Origin: 13-2-20CM-66-19 sp963760225
GTDB taxonomy: Bacteria; Pseudomonadota; Gammaproteobacteria; Steroidobacterales; Steroidobacteraceae
Assembly: GCA_963760225.1 (NCBI GenBank)
Contig: CAVXCD010000003.1
Location: 2,108,001-2,172,000 of the forward strand
Reading direction: 5' to 3'
DNA length: 64,000 bases
The notes beneath the pieces were generated by a model. The model ran no database searches. It was not told the DNA's origin and saw only the letters and a program-made list of their open reading frames with translations. Numbering within the stretch: the first letter of the stretch is position 1; every line of letters starts with the position of its first letter. Positions 16,767 through 24,790 of this stretch are shown here, one piece after another. The translations under genes and the position numbers were made by a program.

Positions 16767-17783
16767 GTGAGCAGTGAAACTTATTTCAGGAACGACATCA
16801 GCGGCAAGCGCCCCTACGATCCCATGAAGGAGCCGCGCTTCACCGAGATCGCGACCTTCATGCGTGCGCCGCTGGCGAGCTCGCTGGAGAACGTCGACAT
16901 CGGGCTGATCGGCGTGCCCACCGACCTTGGCGTGACCAACCGGCCCGGTGCGCGCCACGGCCCGCGCGAGATCCGCAACGCCTCGAGTCTCATGCGCGGC
17001 TACAACCTCGGCCTCGGCGTCAACCCCTACGAGTTGTGCCGCATCGCCGACCTGGGGGATGTGCGGCTGTCGCACCGCTACGACCTGGAGAAGCAGAACC
17101 AGGACATCGAGGCGTTCTACCGGGCGGTGAAGGCGGCCGGCGTGCTGCCGGTGAGTGCTGGCGGCGATCACTCGATCACCTACCCGATCTTCCGCGCGAT
17201 CGCCGCCGAGCGCCCCGTGGGCATGGTGCACATCGATGCGCACACCGATACCTGGGGTGAGTTCTTCGGCTCGAAGTTCACCCACGGCGCACCGTTTCGC
17301 CTCGCGGTCGAGGCGGGCGTGCTCGACCCGAAGCGCACCATCCAGATCGGCATTCGCGGCGGACAGAACTTCCTCGACGGCATCGAATTCTCGCGCTCGC
17401 ACGGCATGCGCGTGGTGTTCATCGAGGAGTTCGCCGAGCTGGGCGTCGAGCGGGTGATCGCCCTCGCCCGCGAGGTGGTCGGGGATGCTCCCGCCTACCT
17501 GTCCTTCGACGTCGACGGACTCGACCCGGTGTATGCCCCGGGCACCGGCACGCCCGAGGTCGGCGGCATCACCACGCTCGAGGCGCAGCGGCTGCTGCGC
17601 GGGCTGCGCGGAGTGAACTTCATCGGCGGCGACGTAGTCGAGGTCGCGCCTCCCTACGATCAGACCGGCAACACCGCGCTGGTGGGCGCGACCATGATGT
17701 TCGAGATCCTCTGCCTGATCGCCGACCGGCATTTCGGTGCCGGCAAACGCGAAGCGGGCGCGGCCGCAGCCCGGAGCCGCTGA
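16767..17783 (+). CDS. Agmatinase-family ureohydrolase
   Basis: 338-residue arginase/agmatinase-family enzyme that hydrolyses a guanidino compound to urea and an amine using two Mn2+. GTG 16767 has GAGG eight bases before it. Ligand motifs are all intact: SAGGDHSITYP, VHIDAHTDTWG and YLSFDVDGLDPVYAPGTGTP. The N-terminal IGVPTDLGVTNRPGARHGPREIRN favours agmatinase, guanidinobutyrase or guanidinopropionase over arginase. The exact guanidine cannot be read. It is first in a tightly overlapping operon with an aldolase and an MFS transporter, so the physiological substrate may be an imported guanidino compound. Confidence 0.9.
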   Translation: MSSETYFRNDISGKRPYDPMKEPRFTEIATFMRAPLASSLENVDIGLIGVPTDLGVTNRPGARHGPREIRNASSLMRGYNLGLGVNPYELCRIADLGDVRLSHRYDLEKQNQDIEAFYRAVKAAGVLPVSAGGDHSITYPIFRAIAAERPVGMVHIDAHTDTWGEFFGSKFTHGAPFRLAVEAGVLDPKRTIQIGIRGGQNFLDGIEFSRSHGMRVVFIEEFAELGVERVIALAREVVGDAPAYLSFDVDGLDPVYAPGTGTPEVGGITTLEAQRLLRGLRGVNFIGGDVVEVAPPYDQTGNTALVGATMMFEILCLIADRHFGAGKREAGAAAARSR

Positions 17784-18553
17784 TGAGCGCCTCCGCGGAA
17801 GCCGCCTGGTCGCAGGCCGAGGCGCGCCGGCAGGCGCGCATCGATCTTGCCGCGTGCCATCGCCTCGCGGCGCACTTCGGCTTCAACGAGGGCATCGACA
17901 ATCACCTGACGCTGCTGCTGCCCGGCTGCAACGATCGCTTCTACCTCGCGCCGTTCGGACTGCTGTGGTCGGAGGTGAAGGCGAGTGACCTGCTGGAACT
18001 CGATTTCAGCGGCAAGGTCGTGGCCGGCCGCGGGCCGGTCGAGGACACCGCGCTATACATTCACCTGTCGGTTCATCGCCTGGCACCGCAGGCGCGCTGC
18101 GTGCTGCACACCCACATGCCCTACGCCACCGCGCTCGCGATGCTCGAAGATCCACGCCTGGAGATGGCCTCGCAGAACGCGCTGGGGTTCCACGGCGACA
18201 TCGCCTACGCCGACTACCGCGGGCTCGCCTTCGATTACCAGGAGGGCGAGCGCCTGGCGCGCGCGCTCGGCGACCAGACGGTGCTGATACTGCGCAACCA
18301 CGGCGTGCTGGTCGTCGGGCCCTCGGTCGCGCACGCCTTCGAGCGGCTGTACTTTCTCGAGCGCGCCTGCCGCGCGCAGCTGCTGGCTCAGTCCACTGGC
18401 CGCGCGCTGCACATCGTGGCGGAGCCGATCGTGCAGGCGACGCGCGCCCAGTTCGGCTCGGGCGACAAGGTCGGCGGCGAGGATCGCGCCGAGCTGCACT
18501 TCCGGGCCCTGAAGCGGATGTTGGACCGCAGCGCATCGGACTACGCGAGTTGA
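17783..18553 (+). CDS. Class II aldolase/adducin family protein
   Basis: 256-residue class II aldolase/adducin domain, Zn-dependent in characterised members (fuculose- or ribulose-phosphate aldolases and decarboxylases). Start overlaps the ureohydrolase stop as ATGA. It contains HFGFNEGIDNHLTLLLPG near the N-terminus, LHTHMPYATALAM with two ligand histidines and LILRNHGVLVVG with the third. The acidic catalytic residue typical of sugar-phosphate aldolases is uncertain. Many adducin-like members have no known reaction, so substrate is left open. Coupling to a ureohydrolase and an MFS carrier is unusual. Confidence 0.85.
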   Translation: MSASAEAAWSQAEARRQARIDLAACHRLAAHFGFNEGIDNHLTLLLPGCNDRFYLAPFGLLWSEVKASDLLELDFSGKVVAGRGPVEDTALYIHLSVHRLAPQARCVLHTHMPYATALAMLEDPRLEMASQNALGFHGDIAYADYRGLAFDYQEGERLARALGDQTVLILRNHGVLVVGPSVAHAFERLYFLERACRAQLLAQSTGRALHIVAEPIVQATRAQFGSGDKVGGEDRAELHFRALKRMLDRSASDYAS

Positions 18554-19824
18554 GGCCAGCGGCCACGACGCCGGCGCCGCCGGGCCGCGGCTACTGGCCG
18601 ATCGTGGCGCTGCTGGCCGCGGCGCTGTTCATCAACTACGTCGACCGCGGCGCCGTGCCGACCGCCGCACCCCTGATGCAGGACGAGCTCGGCTTCTCCC
18701 CCCGCCAGCTCGGGCTGCTGTTCTCGGCGTTCTTCTGGTCGTATGCGCTGCTGCAGGTGCCGGTCGGCTGGCTCGCCGAGCGCATCGGCGCGCAGCGCGT
18801 GCTGGCGTGCGGCCTGGCGATCTGGGCGTGCGCCACGCTGCTGGTGGGGGTCGCGCATTCGTTCGCCATGCTGCTCGGGCTGCGGGTGCTGCTCGGAATC
18901 GGCGAGAGCGCGGGCTTCCCGTGCGTCTCGAAACTGCTCGCGCAGGCGGTGCCGGTGAAAAGCCTCGGCGGGGCCAACGGCATCGTCGCCTTTGCCTACA
19001 TGTTAGGCCCGGCGGTGGGCTCGTACTGCGGCGGCCTGCTGATGGTGCACTTCGGCTGGCGCGCGGCGTTCTGGACGTTCGGCGCGCTGTCGCTGCTATG
19101 GCTGCTGCCGTGGTCGCGCGTGCGGCTGCCGCAGGCGACGGCGAGCGCGAGCGACAGCGCAGCTCCGACGCTGCCGGCGCTGCTGCGCCAGCGATCCCTG
19201 TGGGGTACGAGTCTCGGGCTGTTTTCGACCAACTACGCGTTCTATTTCATGCTGACCTGGCTGCCGTACATCGTCATGCGCGACCGCGGCTTCTCGACCG
19301 CGGCCATGGCTGCGCTCACCGGCAGCGCCTACGTGGTGAATGCGCTGAGCGCGCTCGTCGCCGGCTGGGCCACCGATCGCGCGGTGCGTGCCGGCCACGC
19401 CAACCTCGCCTACAAGAGCGTCATGGCGACCGCGCACGCCGGCACCGTGGCCTGCATGCTGTGCATCGCGCTCGCACCGCCGCCGTGGGCGCTCGGCGCC
19501 ATCTTCGCCTACCAGATCCTCACCGGGATGTCCTCACCCGGTGCCTTCGCCATGTCGCAGATCCTGGCCGGCCCGAGCGCGTCCGCCCGCTGGGTCGGGA
19601 TTCAGAACGGCATCGGCAACCTCGCCGGCGTCATCGCCCCCGCGCTCACCGGCTGGCTGATCGGGGAAACCCATCACTCCACGGCCGCATTCCTGGTTGC
19701 CGCCTTCGTCAGCCTGTTCGGGCTGGTCGGCTGGGTATGGATGGTGCCGCGGCTCGCGCCGCTGCCCTGGACTGCACCCGCCGCCGGAGGCGTGCCCACA
19801 GCGGCGGCAGCGCAGCTGCAATGA
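18550..19824 (+). CDS. MFS transporter (anion:cation symporter type)
   Basis: 424-residue inner-membrane carrier with about twelve hydrophobic segments. The start appears to be TTG 18550, overlapping the aldolase stop as TTGA; the next in-frame Met falls after TM1. ALFINYVDRGAVPTAAPLM and WLAERIGAQRVLACG (motif A after TM2) resemble the ACS family, which moves organic anions such as glucarate, galactonate or tartrate. RVLLGIGESAGFPC supports this. It presumably imports the substrate of the ureohydrolase/aldolase pair or exports a product. C-terminal tail is short and cytoplasmic. Confidence 0.87.
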   Translation: MRPAATTPAPPGRGYWPIVALLAAALFINYVDRGAVPTAAPLMQDELGFSPRQLGLLFSAFFWSYALLQVPVGWLAERIGAQRVLACGLAIWACATLLVGVAHSFAMLLGLRVLLGIGESAGFPCVSKLLAQAVPVKSLGGANGIVAFAYMLGPAVGSYCGGLLMVHFGWRAAFWTFGALSLLWLLPWSRVRLPQATASASDSAAPTLPALLRQRSLWGTSLGLFSTNYAFYFMLTWLPYIVMRDRGFSTAAMAALTGSAYVVNALSALVAGWATDRAVRAGHANLAYKSVMATAHAGTVACMLCIALAPPPWALGAIFAYQILTGMSSPGAFAMSQILAGPSASARWVGIQNGIGNLAGVIAPALTGWLIGETHHSTAAFLVAAFVSLFGLVGWVWMVPRLAPLPWTAPAAGGVPTAAAAQLQ

Positions 19825-19874
19825 GCCGCCGCGGCCGCCGCCGCGTGGCATCGGGGCCGTGCGTAAGCTATGTT

Positions 19875-19910
19875 GGCACGGGCACGGGCACGGGCACGGG
19901 CACGGGCGCG
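19875..19910. repeat. Hexanucleotide microsatellite (GGCACG)5 plus one variant unit
   Basis: Five perfect GGCACG units (19875-19904) followed by GGCGCG (19905-19910), in the leader of the TPR-sulfotransferase gene and 50 bp before its likely start. Six-base units would not shift frame if the longer ATG start at 19870 were used, where they encode alternating Ala-Arg, but unit number would alter leader length. Confidence 0.9.
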
Positions 19911-19959
19911 GCGCGCGGCGCGTGCCGCGGCGGAGGGCAGTGGTGAAAGGACGCGGCGC

Positions 19960-21984
19960 GTGAGCGAGCAATCGCAGCCGCTGGGCTCGGTGGAAGTCGC
20001 ACTGCGCCACGCCACACGGCTGCTGGCCGTCAAGCCGGCACTCGCGGCCGAGCAGGCCACGGAGATTCTCAAGGTGGCGCCGGATCATCCGCCGGCGCTG
20101 CTGCTGCTCGGCGTCGCGCAGCGCTCCTGCGGTAATCTGCCCGCCGCTCTCGAGGGCCTGCAGCAGTTGTGTGCGCGGCAGCCGCGCTGGGCGGCGGCCC
20201 ACTATGAGCTCGGCCTCACGCTCGCCGCGGCCGGACAGGGCGAGGCGGCGCTCACCGCCCTGCGCCGCACGGTCGAGCTCAAACCCGACATGGCGCACGC
20301 CTGGCTGGCACTCGCGGATCATCTCACCGCGATCGGCGACACGGCGGGGGCGGATGCGGCCTACGCGCGCCACATCAAGGCCGCCACCCGCGACCCGCGC
20401 CTGCTGGCACCGGCGGCAGCGCTGGTCGACAACCGCATCCCCGAGGCCGAGGCGTTGCTGCGCGAGCACCTCAAGCGCTACCCCACCGACGTGGCGGCGC
20501 TGCGCATGCTGGCCGAGGTCGCAGCGCGGCTGCGCCGTTACCCGGACGCGCAGCTGCTGCTCGAACGCTGCCTCGAGCTCGCCCCGGGCTTCGACGCGGC
20601 CCGCCACAACTACGCCACCGTCCTCAACCGCCAGGGCAAGGCGGCCGCCGCGCTGCCGCAGGTCGAGCAGCTGCTCGCGCGCGAGCCGCGCAACCCCGGC
20701 TACCGCAACCTCAAGGCCGCAGTGCTCGCGAATGTCGGCGACTACGCCCGCTCCGCCGCGATCTATGCCGCCGTGCTCGAGGAGTACCCGCAGCAGCCGA
20801 AGGTGTGGATGAGCTACGGCCACTCGCTCAAGACCGCCGGCCGGCTGCCCGAGGCCATCGCCGCGTACCGTCGCGCCATCGGCACCGAGGCGCGCCTCGG
20901 CGAGGCCTGGTGGAGTCTGGCGAACCTCAAGACCGTGCGCTTTACGGCGGCCGACGTGCGCGCCATACGCGCCGCGCTCGCCCGCGGCGATCTTGCCGAC
21001 GAGGAGCGGCTGCACTTCGAGTTCGCCCTCGGCAAGGCGCTCGAGGACGCGCAGCTCTACGAGGAGTCGTTCGGCCACTACGCCTCCGGCAACGGGCTGC
21101 GGCGCCGACTGCACCCCTACAGCGCCACCGCGAATAGCGACTATGTGCAGCGCTGCCGCGAGCTGTTCACGGCTGAGTTCCTCGCCGCGCACGCGGGCTC
21201 GGGCGCCGCAGCACGCGACCCGATCTTCATTGTCGGACTGCCGCGCGCCGGCTCGACGCTGCTCGAGCAGATCCTGGCGAGTCACTCGCTGGTGGAAGGC
21301 ACCATGGAGCTGCCCGACATCCCGCACATCGCGCGCGAGCTCGCCGCGCGCGGCAGCGAGGGCGACGAGGCCGGCGGCTTCATGCACGCGGTCGCGACAC
21401 TCGGCGCGCAGGACCTGCGGGAGCTCGCCGCGCGCTATCTCGACGGCACCCGCATCTTCCGCAAGCGCTCGGCGCCGTACTTCATCGACAAGATGCCGAA
21501 CAACTGGCTGTATGTCGGACTCATTCATCTGCTGCTGCCCCAGGCCACCATTATCGACGCCCGGCGCCACCCGCTCGGCTGCTGCTTCTCGTGCTTCAAG
21601 CAGCAGTTCGCCCGCGGCCAGAACTTCACTTACGACCTCGAGGATCTGGGTCGGTGTTACCGCGACTACGTGGGTCTGATGCACCACTTTGACGCAGTAC
21701 TGCCGGGGCGCGTGTACCGCGTGCACTACGAGAGCATGGTCACGGACACCGAGACAGAAGTCCGCCGCCTGTTGGTGCACTGCGGCCTGCCATTCGAGGA
21801 GAGCTGCCTGCGCTTCTACGAGAATGAGCGGGCGGTGCGCACGGCGAGCTCCGAGCAGGTGCGCCAGCCGATTTTCCAGGATGCGCTTGAACAATGGCGA
21901 CATTACGAGCCGTGGCTCCGGCCGCTGAAGATCGCACTCGGCGACGTACTGGCGGCTTATCCGGACGTGCCGCGGGCGATCTGA
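19960..21984 (+). CDS. TPR-repeat sulfotransferase family protein
   Basis: 674-residue protein with an N-terminal array of tetratricopeptide repeats (about residues 10-390) and a C-terminal PAPS-dependent sulfotransferase domain. The 5-prime phosphosulfate loop is DPIFIVGLPRAGSTLLEQIL (about residues 420-440). DKMPNNWLYVGL and DARRHPLGCCFSCFKQQF are the tyrosylprotein-sulfotransferase-like later motifs. It would transfer sulfate to a protein or saccharide; the acceptor is unknown. I prefer GTG 19960, with AAAGGA eight bases upstream, over ATG 19870, which would add an Ala-Arg repeat tail encoded by the microsatellite. It sits directly before a TonB receptor, a pairing I recall from related proteobacteria. 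Confidence 0.88.
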   Translation: MSEQSQPLGSVEVALRHATRLLAVKPALAAEQATEILKVAPDHPPALLLLGVAQRSCGNLPAALEGLQQLCARQPRWAAAHYELGLTLAAAGQGEAALTALRRTVELKPDMAHAWLALADHLTAIGDTAGADAAYARHIKAATRDPRLLAPAAALVDNRIPEAEALLREHLKRYPTDVAALRMLAEVAARLRRYPDAQLLLERCLELAPGFDAARHNYATVLNRQGKAAAALPQVEQLLAREPRNPGYRNLKAAVLANVGDYARSAAIYAAVLEEYPQQPKVWMSYGHSLKTAGRLPEAIAAYRRAIGTEARLGEAWWSLANLKTVRFTAADVRAIRAALARGDLADEERLHFEFALGKALEDAQLYEESFGHYASGNGLRRRLHPYSATANSDYVQRCRELFTAEFLAAHAGSGAAARDPIFIVGLPRAGSTLLEQILASHSLVEGTMELPDIPHIARELAARGSEGDEAGGFMHAVATLGAQDLRELAARYLDGTRIFRKRSAPYFIDKMPNNWLYVGLIHLLLPQATIIDARRHPLGCCFSCFKQQFARGQNFTYDLEDLGRCYRDYVGLMHHFDAVLPGRVYRVHYESMVTDTETEVRRLLVHCGLPFEESCLRFYENERAVRTASSEQVRQPIFQDALEQWRHYEPWLRPLKIALGDVLAAYPDVPRAI

Positions 21985-21998
21985 TCCTGTAATAATGT

Positions 21999-22023
21999 GT
22001 CACGGCCCAACGCAGACCGTGAC
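21999..22023. promoter_or_regulatory. Inverted repeat in the TonB receptor leader
   Basis: GTCACGG (21999-22005) and CCGTGAC (22017-22023) are perfect 7-bp arms around an 11-bp centre, between the sulfotransferase stop and the receptor ATG. No T-run follows, so an operator is as likely as a terminator. TGTAATAAT (21989-21997), resembling an extended -10, overlaps its left side. Confidence 0.45.
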
Positions 22024-22064
22024 GAATACAAAGCGCGCAGCATTATCACTTCAGGGGGTGACCC

Positions 22065-24770
22065 ATGACGCGTAGCGGACGACGCATGTTGGTGAGCGAG
22101 GCGGTGCGCCGCGCTCTCATCCGTACGAGCATTCCGCTGATGCTGGCCACGGCGCCTGCGGCATTCGCGCAGGAGGCCGGCGCCCCCGCGGGCGCTGGTG
22201 CCGCGCCCGGCGGTCTCGAGGAGGTCGTGGTCACGGCGCAGAAGCGCAGCGAGAATCTGCAGGATGTGCCGGTCAGCATCCAGACACTCTCCAACGAGAA
22301 GCTCGAGCAGCTCAACATCTCGGACATCGACGACTACGTCAAGTACCTCTCGGGCGTCACCACCGTCAAGGGACTCGGACAGGGCGGCACCGGCATCGGC
22401 ACGACGCACGTGTACATGCGCGGTGTCGTCAGCGGCCAGGACGGCAACCACTCGGCCTCGCAGCCGAGCGTCGGCACGTATATCGACGAGCTGCCGATCA
22501 CCACCATCGACGGTACGCCCGACATCCACGTGTACGACATCGCGCGTATCGAGGTGCTCGAGGGACCCCAGGGCACACTGTACGGTGCGAGCTCGGAGGC
22601 GGGCACCATCCGCATCATCACCAACAAGCCCGATCCCAGCAAGTTCTCCGCCGGTTATGACCTGACCGGCAACTCGGTCGATCACGGCGGCCAGGGCTGG
22701 ATCGGTGAAGGGTACGTCAACATACCGCTGTCGCCGAACGCGGCCATCAGGCTGGTTGGCTGGGACGAGCACGACGCGGGCTATATTCATAACGTCGCGG
22801 GGACCAATCCGGCTGCCGGGATCGTCGATGGCGTCAGGACGTTTCCGACCTCGGGGGCGTCGATCAGCAACGCGGGCTTCGTGGACGACCAGTACAACAC
22901 TGTCACTACCGAGGGCGGTCGCGCGACCGTGCTGCTGAAACTCGGCGACAACTGGACCGTCACGCCGCAATTCATCGGCCAGCATCAGCGCTCGAACGGC
23001 GTATTCGCTTTCGACCCCGCGGTGGGCGACCTCGACCTAGTGCACTACGGTCCGGAAGGGGAGGACGACAATCTCACCCAGAGCTCGCTCACGGTCGAAG
23101 GCAAGATCAGCAACTTCGACCTTACGTATGCCGGCGGCTGGTTCGACCGCAACGAGCACACCGTCAGCGACTACAGCGACTACAGCTACTTCTACGACAA
23201 GTTCTTCGGCTCGGGATGCAACTGGCTGACTCAGACCGGTTACAACTACGCGAAGGCACACGGAATCGGCGCCTACTGCAGCGGCGCACCGGCGTCGAGT
23301 TTCCCGGCGGGCTCGTTCGTTTCCGATCCGCAGGAGTTCGTTACCACTAACGGACACTACACGAAGTGGAGCCACGAGCTGCGGCTCACCACGCCGCAGG
23401 ACCTGCCGGTCAAGGGAATTCTCGGCCTGTTCGCCGAGCGTCAGGTGCACGAGATCTGGGAGCAGTACACCATACCCGGCAACGAGAACGCGCCCGACAC
23501 CTACAGTCCGGGAGGCCTTGCGCAGAGCCTGAGCATCCCCGGCGTCAACGGCAACACGATCTGGCTCACCGATCAGGAGCGCGTCGATCGGGACAGGGCC
23601 GCATTCGGCCAGGTGGTCTGGGACATCACCAGCCAGTGGTCCGTCACCGGCGGCATCCGCTTCTACCATTACGACAATTCACTGCAGGGCTTCTACGGTT
23701 ACTCGGCGAACTATCAGGCGTATACCGGCTTCGGTGGTTATAGCGCAGGACCGCCGCAAACCGCGGAGGCATCCGGGCAGTGGGCCTGCGGACCCTCCGG
23801 CGTAGGGGGAAACCCGAACTACCAACCGTTCCACGGCGCACCCTGCACTGACCTCAACCAGAGTGTCGCGGATAGCGGTCGCACGTATCGCGCCAATCTC
23901 ACCTACAAGTTGGACCCGGACAAGCTGTTGTACTTCACCTACTCCACCGGCTTTCGGCCGGGCGGTGTGAACCGCGTGTTCGATCCGCCTCTCGGCACGG
24001 TCTTCCCGCCCTACAAGACCGATACCCTGATCAACTGGGAGCTCGGCTGGAAGACGGAGTGGCTCGATCGCAGCTTGCGGTGGAATGCGGCCGCATTCCT
24101 CGAGAACTGGGACAATTTTCAGTTCCTGTTCCTCGGTCCCAACAGCGTGACGGTCGTGCAGAATGCGGCCTCGGCGCAGATCAGAGGCTTCGAGTCGGAC
24201 TTGCAGTGGGCGCCGGTGAACAGTCTGGTGCTCTCCAGCGGACTCACCTATCTGCATGCGGTGACCACCACCAACTATTGCGGTCCCAACGGCACCAACG
24301 GAGTCAGCAATTACATTCCAGGCACCACCACCCTGACCACCAATTGCCCGAACCAGGTGATCAACTACGCCGATGGCGTTAGCCTGACCGGTCCGGAGGC
24401 CCCGTCGGGCACCCAGCTGCCGGTGGCCCCGAAATTCAAGGCGAACCTCGTGGCGCGCTATATGTTCCCGCTGGGATCGTGGGAAGGATTCGGGCAGTTG
24501 TCCGGCATGTACCAGACGAGCACCGAGCCGCTGCTGCGGCGGGTCGATCAGATGGCGCTCGGGCAGCTACCGGCCTATTCGCTGTTCGATTTCTCTACCG
24601 GCGCGCAGAAGAACGGTCTACAGGTGCAGTTCGTCGTCAGCAACCTGGCGGACAAGCGCGCCGACCTTACCCGCTATGTCGAGTGCGCGACCACCACCTG
24701 CGGGCCGCAGCCATACGTCGTTCCGACGCAGCCCCGGACGTACTGGCTGAAGTTCGGGCAGAAGTTCTGA
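22065..24770 (+). CDS. TonB-dependent outer-membrane receptor
   Basis: 901-residue TonB-dependent receptor. A cationic N-terminus and hydrophobic stretch ending in AFAQ is a signal peptide. The mature start LEEVVVTAQKRSENLQDVPV is the TonB box/plug entry typical of the Pseudomonas-sphingomonad receptor type. The plug runs to about residue 190 with IARIEVLEGPQGTLYG; the barrel follows and ends in Phe, the outer-membrane insertion signal. Strong AGGGGGTG precedes the ATG. It imports a large or scarce ligand using TonB energy; carbohydrate, aromatic or siderophore ligands are all possible, and nothing here fixes it. The convergent Wzi-like gene begins 20 bp after its stop. Confidence 0.93.
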   Translation: MTRSGRRMLVSEAVRRALIRTSIPLMLATAPAAFAQEAGAPAGAGAAPGGLEEVVVTAQKRSENLQDVPVSIQTLSNEKLEQLNISDIDDYVKYLSGVTTVKGLGQGGTGIGTTHVYMRGVVSGQDGNHSASQPSVGTYIDELPITTIDGTPDIHVYDIARIEVLEGPQGTLYGASSEAGTIRIITNKPDPSKFSAGYDLTGNSVDHGGQGWIGEGYVNIPLSPNAAIRLVGWDEHDAGYIHNVAGTNPAAGIVDGVRTFPTSGASISNAGFVDDQYNTVTTEGGRATVLLKLGDNWTVTPQFIGQHQRSNGVFAFDPAVGDLDLVHYGPEGEDDNLTQSSLTVEGKISNFDLTYAGGWFDRNEHTVSDYSDYSYFYDKFFGSGCNWLTQTGYNYAKAHGIGAYCSGAPASSFPAGSFVSDPQEFVTTNGHYTKWSHELRLTTPQDLPVKGILGLFAERQVHEIWEQYTIPGNENAPDTYSPGGLAQSLSIPGVNGNTIWLTDQERVDRDRAAFGQVVWDITSQWSVTGGIRFYHYDNSLQGFYGYSANYQAYTGFGGYSAGPPQTAEASGQWACGPSGVGGNPNYQPFHGAPCTDLNQSVADSGRTYRANLTYKLDPDKLLYFTYSTGFRPGGVNRVFDPPLGTVFPPYKTDTLINWELGWKTEWLDRSLRWNAAAFLENWDNFQFLFLGPNSVTVVQNAASAQIRGFESDLQWAPVNSLVLSSGLTYLHAVTTTNYCGPNGTNGVSNYIPGTTTLTTNCPNQVINYADGVSLTGPEAPSGTQLPVAPKFKANLVARYMFPLGSWEGFGQLSGMYQTSTEPLLRRVDQMALGQLPAYSLFDFSTGAQKNGLQVQFVVSNLADKRADLTRYVECATTTCGPQPYVVPTQPRTYWLKFGQKF

Positions 24771-24790
24771 AGCTACCGGCGGCGGCGCGC

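Noticed and set aside
19870..19959. Ala-Arg repeat N-terminus of the TPR-sulfotransferase
   Set aside because: It is encoded by the microsatellite and lacks a ribosome-binding site, whereas GTG 19960 has AAAGGA at eight bases.
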